The notes under the pieces: model-generated | The model's database searches: none | Seen by the model: the letters and a program-made list of their open reading frames with translations, nothing else | What the model was told of the DNA's origin: nothing | Part shown: positions 32,638 to 42,578 of the stretch, piece after piece | Layout: every line of letters begins with the position of its first letter | How positions within the stretch are numbered: position 1 is the first letter of the stretch | Origin: Candidatus Aminicenantes bacterium | GTDB lineage: Bacteria; Acidobacteriota; Aminicenantia; UBA2199 | Assembly (NCBI GenBank): GCA_011049425.1 | Contig: DSBM01000030.1 | Span: 1-53,990, forward strand | Reading direction: 5' to 3' | DNA: 53,990 nt | Program-made: the position numbers and the translations under genes

Positions 32638-34853
32638 ACAGGCATTATACCATACTCATCCGCGCTTGCCTCCGGACTCCGGTTTTCAAAGGTCTCCCTG
32701 AGGCGTTGGGGCAAACGGGTCCGGCGACGATTCGGAGTGGAATTGGCCAGGGCCGGCTGCAGGGCCGCCTCATGACTGACCAGGAAAAGACGCTTGCGGG
32801 CGCGAGTCACCGCCGTATAGAATATTTCACGATTCAGCATCATTGCATGCTGGGGCAAAAGAACGAGAATCACACAATCGTACTCGGAGCCCTGGGACTT
32901 GTGAATCGACATGGCATATGCCAGGGTCAAATCCTCAGTCTCATCCACCGCGTACTCGGTGAACCGGCCGTCGAAATCAACGATGATCTTTTTCTCATCG
33001 TCATTGAAATCAGTCACCACGCCCTGCTCACCGTTAAACACATCCCGGTCGTAATCGTTCTTCAGTTGCATGACTTTGTCGCCGCGCTTAAACCGCATCT
33101 GCTCCCTGGATAGGCAAACCGGTTCCGGGTTGAACCGCTCCTGAATCACGGCATTGAGACGGTCGATCCCGGCCTCGTCCCGGTACATGGGCGCCAGAAT
33201 CTGCAGCTCCGCCGAGTTGACCATATAACGGGGCGCCAGGTGTTCCAGTATGCCGAGCACCTTGGACGCCGCCTGGGCTGGAGTGGACACCCGCACAAAA
33301 ACAAAATCAAGCTCCGGGCCATAGGGCTTCAAGACCAGGGAATCTCCGGAGTTGATGCGGTAGGCGTTTTCCACGATCAGGCTGTCACCGGTTTGACGGA
33401 AATTGCGATGCAGGGAAACCAGGGGGAAATACCCGCTCTGGATCATGTCCCGCAACACATTGCCCGGCCCCACGGAAGGAAGCTGGTCTTTGTCACCGAT
33501 AACCACAAGGCGTGTACGGGCATCCAGGGCCCGTAGCAGGGCGTAAAACAGGTGAATGTCCACCATGGAGAATTCATCCACCACCACCGCATCCACCGGC
33601 AACGGGTTGCTCTCGTCATGGGTAAAACGCCGTGTCTCCGGACTGACTTTCAGCAATCGGTGGATGGTGGACGCGGGAAAACCGGTCGCTTCCTCGATCC
33701 GTTTGGCCGCCCGTCCGGTCGGTGCCGCGACTTTCACCCGCAAGTGGGACATGGAGAAGGTTTCAATTACGGCCCGGATAATGGTGGTCTTCCCCGTACC
33801 CGGACCTCCGGTGATCACGGTGACCGGATGGGAAACCGCCGCGCTTACCGCATCGCGTTGTTCCGATGTCAATGGGGGGTCAATACCCTTCAGGGCCGGA
33901 CCCAAATCGGAGACGGCCTTCGAAATTTCCCTGTCAACCATCCTCTTTAACATCCGGGCGGATTCCGCTTCCACCCAATGGTTGCGCAGACTCAGGACAA
34001 GGGGCTCCGTATCCCTTTCCTCAACCAGTCGACCGCGTTCAATCTGATTCTGAACCGCATCCAGAACCAGTTCTTCATCGACATCAAGTAAGCGCACCGC
34101 GGCGACAACCAAGCGATGGCGCTCCATAAACAAGTCGCCGTACTGGTTTTCCGCCTGCTCCAGCACATGATCGATTCCGCGGTTTAAGCGGCGCGGATCC
34201 TGGGCCGGAATCCCCATTGCCCGGGCGATGGTATCGGCAATGCGGAATCCGACTCCGCGCACGGAGTCAACCAAGACATAGGGATCGGATTCCAATACCA
34301 GCAACGATTGTTCACCATATTCCCGCACGACACGCAGAATAGTGGCCGTGCCGATACCCGCTGGAGCCAGGCGCACCGTAAGCTCTCTCAAGATCCGCCG
34401 GTCTTTGAACGAGGTGCGGATCTGTTCAACCAGGGATCGCCCCACGCCTTTCACACGCAGCAGATCCTGTGGACGTTCTTGAAGTATCTCTAAAGTTTCC
34501 TTGCCGAATTGGGCAACGATTTTTTCAGCTGTCTTTCGCCCCAGGCCCCTGATGCCCCGGGAAGAGAGATAGGCCGTAATGCCCGCATGATCTCCGGGCA
34601 TAACCGCGCGATATTCCTCAACGCGGAATTGCTCTCCGAATCGGGAATGGTGGATAAAACGGCCCTTGACGTCCAAGGTGTCCCCTTCAGACACATCCAG
34701 CAACTCGCCTACGATTACGCGGTTTTTTCCGGCGGGTAACCCGCTGACACGGAAAACACCGAAACCCGTGGTCTCGGAATAGAAAATTCTTTTTTGAATC
34801 CGGATTCTGAACGTCGCTAGATCGATGGTATTTCTCCCAGGTTGTTTTTCCAT
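32634..34853 (-). CDS. recD2: RecD2-type 5'-3' DNA helicase
   Basis: A superfamily 1B helicase of the RecD2/AAA group, about 739 residues. The N-terminal oligonucleotide-binding part (FRIRIQKRIFYSETTGFGVFRV) is followed by helix-hairpin-helix repeats (GIRGLGRKTAEKIVAQFG; LLRVKGVGRSLVEQI). Motor motifs: VITGGPGTGKTTIIRAV (Walker A), AAPTGRAAKRI, VVVDEFSMVDIHLFYALL (Walker B), LVVIGDKDQLPSVGPGNVL, and the C-terminal SH3/UvrD-like segment with TLAYAMSIHKSQGSEYDCV and YTAVTRARKRLFLV. The start is unsettled: ATG 34853 is used, while ATG 34910 would add 19 residues; neither has a good ribosome site. Confidence 0.92.
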   Translation of the reverse strand: MEKQPGRNTIDLATFRIRIQKRIFYSETTGFGVFRVSGLPAGKNRVIVGELLDVSEGDTLDVKGRFIHHSRFGEQFRVEEYRAVMPGDHAGITAYLSSRGIRGLGRKTAEKIVAQFGKETLEILQERPQDLLRVKGVGRSLVEQIRTSFKDRRILRELTVRLAPAGIGTATILRVVREYGEQSLLVLESDPYVLVDSVRGVGFRIADTIARAMGIPAQDPRRLNRGIDHVLEQAENQYGDLFMERHRLVVAAVRLLDVDEELVLDAVQNQIERGRLVEERDTEPLVLSLRNHWVEAESARMLKRMVDREISKAVSDLGPALKGIDPPLTSEQRDAVSAAVSHPVTVITGGPGTGKTTIIRAVIETFSMSHLRVKVAAPTGRAAKRIEEATGFPASTIHRLLKVSPETRRFTHDESNPLPVDAVVVDEFSMVDIHLFYALLRALDARTRLVVIGDKDQLPSVGPGNVLRDMIQSGYFPLVSLHRNFRQTGDSLIVENAYRINSGDSLVLKPYGPELDFVFVRVSTPAQAASKVLGILEHLAPRYMVNSAELQILAPMYRDEAGIDRLNAVIQERFNPEPVCLSREQMRFKRGDKVMQLKNDYDRDVFNGEQGVVTDFNDDEKKIIVDFDGRFTEYAVDETEDLTLAYAMSIHKSQGSEYDCVILVLLPQHAMMLNREIFYTAVTRARKRLFLVSHEAALQPALANSTPNRRRTRLPQRLRETFENRSPEASADEYGIMPV

Positions 34854-34889
34854 TATACCGGGTCCCGGAGCGTATTGAAATCCACCGGG

Positions 34890-34918
34890 TTTACTTTTTG
34901 CCCGGCTCATGTTACTAA
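34890..34918 (+). promoter_or_regulatory. Promoter of the 34925 barrel gene, leaderless geometry
   Basis: TTTACT (34890-34895), 17-base spacer, TACTAA (34913-34918), then six bases (CTGGGC) before the ATG at 34925. No ribosome binding site. It overlaps the possible upstream start of recD2 on the other strand. Confidence 0.45.
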
Positions 34919-34924
34919 CTGGGC

Positions 34925-35476
34925 ATGAAACGCTTGCACCCGCTCCTGCTTTTCCTTTTCATGGCAGCCGTGACCCTGCCGGCCAGGGGCGTGAAGTTCG
35001 GCGCTTACGTGGGGGGATTCCTTCCCCGAGACGCCGTTTTTCAACAGATTTACGGCGAGGACCCGGATCTGACCTATGGGCTGGAGCTTGATGCCACAGT
35101 TTGGCGGGGTTTTTCGCTGCGTCTGCGAGCGGGGCATTACCAGCGCAACGGCGAAACATCATTTACCGGAGAAATCAGCCGCCTCAGACTCTATCCGCTG
35201 ACGCTGGGATTGCGCCACACGTTCCGGTTGAAGCGCGTGCAGCCCTTTCTCGAAGCCGGGTATCACTACCTGCTGGTTACGGAAACCTCGGCCATTGGGG
35301 AAACCAACGAACAGGGCGGAGGATATGACCTGACGGTGGGGGCCGGATTTCCCCTGTCTTCGCGCTTTTCTATTGAGATCGCCGTTCATTACACCGATGC
35401 CTCCATTACCGCTGTCACGGAAACCATTCAAATGGGCGGCTTCTCGGCGGGATTGGCATTTCTTGTACTTCTTTGA
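34925..35476 (+). CDS. Small outer-membrane beta-barrel protein
   Basis: A 183-residue protein with a signal peptide (MKRLHPLLLFLFMAAVTLPARG). The mature part alternates polar and hydrophobic residues in about eight amphipathic strands: KFGAYVGGFLP, TYGLELDATVWRGFSLRLRAGHY, LRLYPLTLGLRHTFRL, VQPFLEAGYHYLLV, GGGYDLTVGAGFPLS and RFSIEIAVHYTDA. The pattern is that of OmpW/OmpX-type small barrels; no porin-specific motif is present. The final residues (GFSAGLAFLVLL) resemble a barrel end but lack a C-terminal Phe. Function unknown. It stands alone between recD2 and dnaG. Confidence 0.75.
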   Translation: MKRLHPLLLFLFMAAVTLPARGVKFGAYVGGFLPRDAVFQQIYGEDPDLTYGLELDATVWRGFSLRLRAGHYQRNGETSFTGEISRLRLYPLTLGLRHTFRLKRVQPFLEAGYHYLLVTETSAIGETNEQGGGYDLTVGAGFPLSSRFSIEIAVHYTDASITAVTETIQMGGFSAGLAFLVLL

Positions 35477-35482
35477 CCGGCC

Positions 35483-35520
35483 GCAGTGTGTCAACGCAGT
35501 GTGTCAACGCAGTGTTGACA
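35483..35520 (+). repeat. 13-base direct repeats and inverted repeat before dnaG
   Basis: GCAGTGTGTCAAC is present twice in a row (35483-35495, 35496-35508), followed by a partial third copy GCAGTGTTGAC. Within it TGTCAAC (35502-35508) is an inverted match of GTTGACA (35514-35520), and TTGACA (35515-35520) looks like a -35. A -10 (CATACT, 35541-35546) is 20 bases away, which is long, so the promoter is tentative. Confidence 0.6.
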
Positions 35521-37325
35521 AATCCCCTTAATTATCACAACATACTTGGTTGTTCACTTTTTTTTCATGGACACCAAAGAACAGATTAAAAGAGGTCTAT
35601 CCATAATTGACGTGGCATCCCTCTACGTACAGTTAAAACCATCCGGAAAAAACTTCAAGGCCTTGTGTCCGTTTCATAGTGAAAAGACCCCTTCCTTTTC
35701 CGTTATGCCGGAACGCAATATCTTTCATTGTTTTGGATGCCACAAATCGGGTGATATCTTCACCCTGGTGCAGGAAATGGAAAACCTCAGTTTCCCTGAA
35801 GCCATGGATTTTCTGATCGAGCGCTTCAACCTTCCGATTGAGCGACAACGCAGAGAAGCCGGTTCCCCCCGCCCCTCCCTGGACGCCTACGTGACGGCCA
35901 ACGACAGCGCTCTGCGCCACTTCCGGGCCAATCTGCTGGATGGTGTTGAGGGGAAACACGCCCGCGACTACCTGGCGAAACGCGGCATCACCGAGGCCAC
36001 CAGCGAATCATTCGCCCTCGGCTATGCCCCAAGCAGCTGGGACTCCCTGCTTCGGCACCTGCAAAAAGACGGAGCGGACCTGGACAAAGCGGTGGAAATC
36101 GGCTTACTGGGCCGCGGCCGTGAAGGCCGGGTTTACGACCGCTTCCGTGGCCGTATCATGTTCCCGATTCTCTCGGAATCCGGAAAAATAATCGCCTTCG
36201 GCGGACGGACCCTGTTCGATGATTCCGCTAAGTACCTGAACTCGCCTGAAAGCCCGCTATTTCACAAAAGCCGCCATTTGTACGGATTTCACCAGGCCCG
36301 GGAACACATTCGTGAATCCGGACGAGCCATTCTGGTCGAGGGTTATTTCGATGTGATCACTCTGCATCAGTTCGGTGTCCGCAACACCGTGGCCGCCTTG
36401 GGGACCGCACTCTCCGGTGAGCAGGTCCACTTGCTGAACCGTTATACCGATGAGATTTACCTTTTCTACGACGGCGATAACGCCGGCGTTCACGCCACCC
36501 TGCGGGGCGTGGAATGCATGCTGACCCACAATGTCAGCCCCAGGGTAATGGACTGCGGCAAAGACAAGGATCCCGATGATTTCGTGCGTTCAAAGGGAGC
36601 ACGCGGTGTAGAGGAAAGGATCGCGACGGCTGAAGACGGGTTCCGCTTCCTGCTCAATCACTTCATGGAAGAGATGGATCCCCGCCATCCCGAGCACAAA
36701 CGCGGCGCCCTGGATCAGGTGTTGCGCGTCGTGAACGAGATCTCCGACCCCATTGTCCGTCAGGAATACCGGCGCCGTACGGCTGACGCGTTCCAGGTGG
36801 ATTTGCATCACCTTCCCCAAAGGCATGTCCACTCCCCATCTGTCTCAAATCGTGAATCCCGGCAACCCTTGCTGATTTCCCCCTCGGAAAAGGAGTTTTT
36901 GCAATCCCTGTTGGCCAGCCCGGCGATACTGAGCGAAATCCGCCCCCTGCTTCAGGACGAACTTGTGAACATCCTTACCTGCCGCAATCTTTTGCGTCAA
37001 TTGATGCAACGCTACAACGGTGCCGCCCAATGTTTTGAACAGATGGACGGCATATGGAAAGATCTTTCCGGGCCCGAGGCCGCGTTGCTGCAGGAAATGT
37101 TGCTGGCCGCCCAGGAAATCCCAGTCGACCAGGAAGCCAATTGTAGACAGGTCCACAATTGTTTTCTTTCTTTCCAGGAACGGTTGAACAAAGCACGGAT
37201 CCGAGAAATCAACGCCCGCATCCGCGTAGCGGAAAGAGACAACAATTCCGCCGAGGCTTTGCGCTTGATGCAACAGAAATCCCAATACCTGAAAAAGAAA
37301 TACAAGGTATCCAAGGAGGAGCCCT

Positions 37326-39209
<1,884 letters not shown>

Positions 39210-39303
39210 CGCACACCCGCTCCCACCTCGAAACCGGGCACCAAAAGCTCCATGGCTGATTCGGAGCCTGGTTCCCTGGTTTTATCCGCGGGTTGGTGCC
39301 GGG

Positions 39304-40278
39304 CTATTTATCTTTTTCCGGATCCATTTCCTGTGGGGGGGCGTCTCCGCCGCGGGGGTGGAATTTTTCATAGTGGGAGCGGATCTTACCGCGGGAGACG
39401 TGGGTGTAGATCTCCGTGGTGGTGATGGAGGCGTGACCCAGCATCATCTGCACGGAGCGCAGGTCCGCCCCCTCCTCCACCAGGTGGGTGGCAAAGGAGT
39501 GGCGCAGGGTATGGGGCGTCAGCTCCGTGGAAATCCCCAGTTCCCGGGCGTAACCCTTGATGATCTTCCACAGCCCCTGGCGGCTCAGGCGCCGCCCGCT
39601 GCGGTTCACGAACATCTCCGCCGCCGCCCTACCCTTGAGCAGCATCGGCCGCGCGTTCTCCACGTAGCGGGTTATCCAGGAAACCGCGGTGTCGCCGCAG
39701 GGAACCACCCGTTCCCGCCCGCCCTTGCCGGTCACGCGCAGAAAGTGCTCCGCCAGGTAGACATCTTCCCGGCGCAGGCCGCAGACCTCGGAGATGCGCA
39801 GGCCGGTGCCGTACATCAACTCCAGGATCGCCTTGTTGCGCAGGCCCAGGGGGGTGGAAACGTCGGGGCGTTCCAACAGATCGGTGACCTGCTCAACCGT
39901 CAGGTATTGCGGCAGAGACTTCCAACGCCGCGGCAGGGGGAGCCCGGAAAACGGGTTCCCCGGCACGGCTTCATCCGCCAGCAGATAGTTGTAGAAATTG
40001 CGCAACGCCGAAATCAACTGCGCGCGTGAAGCCACGCCGTGACCCCGCGACGCGTGGTAGCGCACAAACTCCACCACCAAAACGTCGGGAATCGCGAGAT
40101 GATGGCAGTTGCGCTTTTTCAGCCATTGTCCCCAGTGATCCAGGGCGTTGGCGTACGCACACGATGTGTTTTCCGCCAGGCCGCGCTCCATGCGAAGGTA
40201 GGCCATCCAGTTGCGCCGGTCCCGCTCAAAGGCGGCATCGCTCCAACCCGTGCCCTTGCGCACCCGGTCATTCATCAT
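39304..40278 (-). CDS. Xer-type tyrosine recombinase
   Basis: A 324-residue site-specific recombinase. The ATG at 40278 (or the next at 40275) follows GGAG. The N-terminal SAM-like domain (WMAYLRMERGLAENTSCAYANALDHW) is followed by the catalytic domain: TGLRISEVCGLRREDV (Arg), TGKGGRERVVPCG (Lys), HTLRHSFATHLVEEGADLR (His-xx-Arg) and LGHASITTTEIYTHV (His and the nucleophile Tyr). XerC/XerD resolve chromosome dimers at dif; XerC and XerD cannot be told apart here and no dif site was found. It sits downstream of gpmI and the metallo-hydrolase, which is a housekeeping context and not a phage one. Confidence 0.85.
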   Translation of the reverse strand: MMNDRVRKGTGWSDAAFERDRRNWMAYLRMERGLAENTSCAYANALDHWGQWLKKRNCHHLAIPDVLVVEFVRYHASRGHGVASRAQLISALRNFYNYLLADEAVPGNPFSGLPLPRRWKSLPQYLTVEQVTDLLERPDVSTPLGLRNKAILELMYGTGLRISEVCGLRREDVYLAEHFLRVTGKGGRERVVPCGDTAVSWITRYVENARPMLLKGRAAAEMFVNRSGRRLSRQGLWKIIKGYARELGISTELTPHTLRHSFATHLVEEGADLRSVQMMLGHASITTTEIYTHVSRGKIRSHYEKFHPRGGDAPPQEMDPEKDK

Positions 40279-40291
40279 GATGACTCCGATA

Positions 40292-40921
40292 TTACATGAA
40301 AGGGTTATGGCGCAGTTCCCGCTCCAGGATGGACTCTTCTCCGTGACCGGGCAGGATGCGAGTATGGGGCGGCAGGGTTTTGAGCCGATCCAATGACGCC
40401 TGCAGCAGGGCAAAATCTCCTCCAGGCAGATCTGTGCGGCCCACGGAACCGGCAAACAAGGTGTCACCGGAAACCAGCAGGTCAGCGCATAGCAGGCAGA
40501 TTGAGCCCGGCGAATGACCCGGTGTGTGCCACACCCGCCATGACAGCCCGGCAACGCTCAGCACCTCATCGTCCCGGAGAAGGCGGTCCGCGGCCGGGGG
40601 CAGGTCCAACCCGAAAGCGGCTGCCATCTCGGCGTTGAACGGATTCTTTAGCAAGGGAGCCGCCTGTTCGTGCGCAGATACAGGAACCGAGTACCGCCGT
40701 GCCAATTCGCTTGCAGCCCCGGTGTGATCGATATGACAATGGGTCAACAAGATTAAAACGGGAATGAGTTTCTGTTGCTCCAGACTGTCCCGGATCCGCT
40801 CCGGCTCTGCCCCGGGATCCACCAACAGACAATCAGCGGAACCGGGTGCATGCAGGAGGTATGTATTGGTTTCCAGTTCACCCACGGGAATGCGGATATG
40901 GCGGACTCTGGAACGATTCAT
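40292..40921 (-). CDS. Metallo-beta-lactamase-fold hydrolase (glyoxalase II-like)
   Basis: A 209-residue hydrolase. LLTHCHIDHTGAA is the HxHxDH two-metal site, with WHTPGHSPGSICL (third His), SGDTLFAGSVGRTDLPGG (bridging Asp) and LPGHGEESILERE (last His). The family includes glyoxalase II-type thioesterases that hydrolyse S-lactoylglutathione-like substrates; the substrate here is unproven. The ATG overlaps the gpmI stop as ATGA, so it is translationally coupled to glycolysis, a source of methylglyoxal, which would suit a glyoxalase-type role. Confidence 0.85.
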   Translation of the reverse strand: MNRSRVRHIRIPVGELETNTYLLHAPGSADCLLVDPGAEPERIRDSLEQQKLIPVLILLTHCHIDHTGAASELARRYSVPVSAHEQAAPLLKNPFNAEMAAAFGLDLPPAADRLLRDDEVLSVAGLSWRVWHTPGHSPGSICLLCADLLVSGDTLFAGSVGRTDLPGGDFALLQASLDRLKTLPPHTRILPGHGEESILERELRHNPFM

Positions 40922-42450
40922 TCGTTCTCCTCATCAGCCAGGACCAGCAATGATCTGCCCGTCATTTCCGCGGGGGGGTCGATGCCCAGCAATTTGAGGA
41001 AAGTGGGCGCGATATCGGCCAGGCCGCCGCCGCACCGCAAGCGTGGGGGTTCCTTGGCCACCAGCGTCAGGGGTACGGGATTCGTGGAATGGGAGGTCAT
41101 GGGTGATCCGTCTTCCAAGCGGGTCTGCTCAGCATTGCCGTGATCCGCCGTGATCAGGCACACGCCCCCCTTGGCCAGCACGGCTTCCACCACCCGGTGA
41201 ACACATTCGTCCACGGTCTTCACGGCACGCACGATGGCGGGATAATCCCCCGTATGTCCCACCATGTCGCAATTGGCGAAATTGCAGATCACCGCCGGGT
41301 GACGCAGATGTTCGATGTCGTCAACCAGGCGGTCCCGCACTTCCGGCGCGCTCATTTCCGGCTGCAGATCGTAGGTGGCCACGCGCGGGCTGGTGACCAG
41401 GATACGGTCTTCAGCAGCGAAAGGCTCGTTGCGCAAACCGTTAAAGAAAAAGGTCACGTGGGCGAATTTTTCCGTTTCCGCGATGCGCAACTGTTGGATT
41501 TGGTTGAGAGAGAGCACCTCGCCCAGAACATTTTTATGCTCCAGTTCCGGAAAAGCCTCTTTGAAATTGCCGTTGTCGTAGTAATGGGTCATGGCCACAA
41601 AGTACAGGTCCCTGCGCTGAACCGGAAATTCACTGAAATCCGGTTCCACCAGGGCACGCGTCAACTGGCGCGTACGGTCAAAGCGGAAGTTGAAAAAAAT
41701 CACCGCGGCCCCGTCTTTCAGGCCCGGGTAATCCGGCAGTACCCGCGGCCGGATGAACTCATCGGTTTCATTTTCTTTATACGCCCGGGATACGGCATCT
41801 CTCCAGTCGGAAGCGGAAAAGCCCCTGGCCGCGGCCACGGCTTCATACGCCAGTTGTGTGCGATCCCAGCGTGTGTCCCGGTCCATGGCGTAATAGCGGC
41901 CCATTACCGTCGCAATTCGGCCCACGCCGATACGCTCCATTCCCTGCTGCAAAAATTCCAGGTGTTTGCGGGCGGATTGGGGCGGTGTATCCCTCCCATC
42001 GGTGATGGCATGGATCCATACCCGGTCCAACCCTCTTTTTGCACAGATTTCAAGAATGGCCAGGGCGTGGCGGGTAGCGGCATGGACGCCCTCTTCCTGG
42101 ATCAGCCCCATCAGGTGGAGCCAGGTGCCGTTGCGCCTGGCAATCTCGACCGCCGCCACTAACTCCTCGTTCTCGTAAAAGTCTTTGGACTCAATGGCCT
42201 GATCAATGCGCGTGAGGCTCTGGTACACGACACGACCGGCGCCGATATTCAGGTGTCCCACCTCGCTGTTTCCCTGGTACCCCGGCGGCAGGCCGACCGC
42301 CCGGCCTGAAGTTTCCACCAGGCAAGTGGGATACCGCGCCTGGTAATAGTCGGTGTGGGGAGTCTGTGCGTTCAGGATGGCATTGCCCGGCCCCGGGGGA
42401 CCCCAACCCCAACCATCGCGGATAATCAGGCAAACAATGGGATACTTCAT
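40918..42450 (-). CDS. gpmI: 2,3-bisphosphoglycerate-independent phosphoglycerate mutase
   Basis: A 510-residue cytoplasmic enzyme interconverting 3- and 2-phosphoglycerate using two metal ions. LIIRDGWGWGP (metal Asp), YQGNSEVGHLNIGAGRVVYQ (phosphate-carrying Ser), HAITDGRDTPPQSA, FFNFRFDRTRQL and the C-terminal ITADHGNAEQ (Asp-His) and HSTNPVPLTLV (His) match the family, and length is typical. AAAGGAG stands upstream. The gene heads an operon with the metallo-hydrolase and Xer gene. Confidence 0.95.
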   Translation of the reverse strand: MKYPIVCLIIRDGWGWGPPGPGNAILNAQTPHTDYYQARYPTCLVETSGRAVGLPPGYQGNSEVGHLNIGAGRVVYQSLTRIDQAIESKDFYENEELVAAVEIARRNGTWLHLMGLIQEEGVHAATRHALAILEICAKRGLDRVWIHAITDGRDTPPQSARKHLEFLQQGMERIGVGRIATVMGRYYAMDRDTRWDRTQLAYEAVAAARGFSASDWRDAVSRAYKENETDEFIRPRVLPDYPGLKDGAAVIFFNFRFDRTRQLTRALVEPDFSEFPVQRRDLYFVAMTHYYDNGNFKEAFPELEHKNVLGEVLSLNQIQQLRIAETEKFAHVTFFFNGLRNEPFAAEDRILVTSPRVATYDLQPEMSAPEVRDRLVDDIEHLRHPAVICNFANCDMVGHTGDYPAIVRAVKTVDECVHRVVEAVLAKGGVCLITADHGNAEQTRLEDGSPMTSHSTNPVPLTLVAKEPPRLRCGGGLADIAPTFLKLLGIDPPAEMTGRSLLVLADEENE

Positions 42451-42461
42451 GGATCAGGCTC

Positions 42462-42484
42462 CTTTGGATAACCAAAGTATACCA
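42462..42484 (-). promoter_or_regulatory. Extended -10 element for gpmI, with a small inverted repeat
   Basis: On minus, TGGTATACT (42484-42476) stands about 25 bases before the gpmI start codon, with AAAGGAG (42466-42460) in between. CTTTGG (42462-42467) and CCAAAG (42472-42477) form a six-base inverted repeat touching the -10. No good -35 is seen. Confidence 0.35.
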
Positions 42485-42525
42485 TAACCGGTTCATGATC
42501 GCCGAAGTGTCGCGTTTTGGATATG

Positions 42526-42554
42526 TTGAAATCATTTCAGTACAATAGTAGAGT
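42526..42554 (+). promoter_or_regulatory. Promoter of the hybrid histidine kinase
   Basis: TTGAAA (42526-42531), 17-base spacer, TAGAGT (42549-42554). The transcript would start about 18 bases before the ATG at 42579, where only a weak GAGA could serve as ribosome site. Confidence 0.45.
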
Positions 42555-42578
42555 AAAACCTCGACCGAGATATTCACA

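Noticed and set aside
29125-35520. CRISPR array from the short tandem repeats at 29125 and 35483
   Set aside because: Units of 7 and 13 bases are adjacent without spacers, and no cas gene is present.
39304-40278. Phage or integron integrase
   Set aside because: The recombinase sits in a housekeeping operon with gpmI, has the Xer length and domain plan, and there is no att site, cargo or phage gene nearby.
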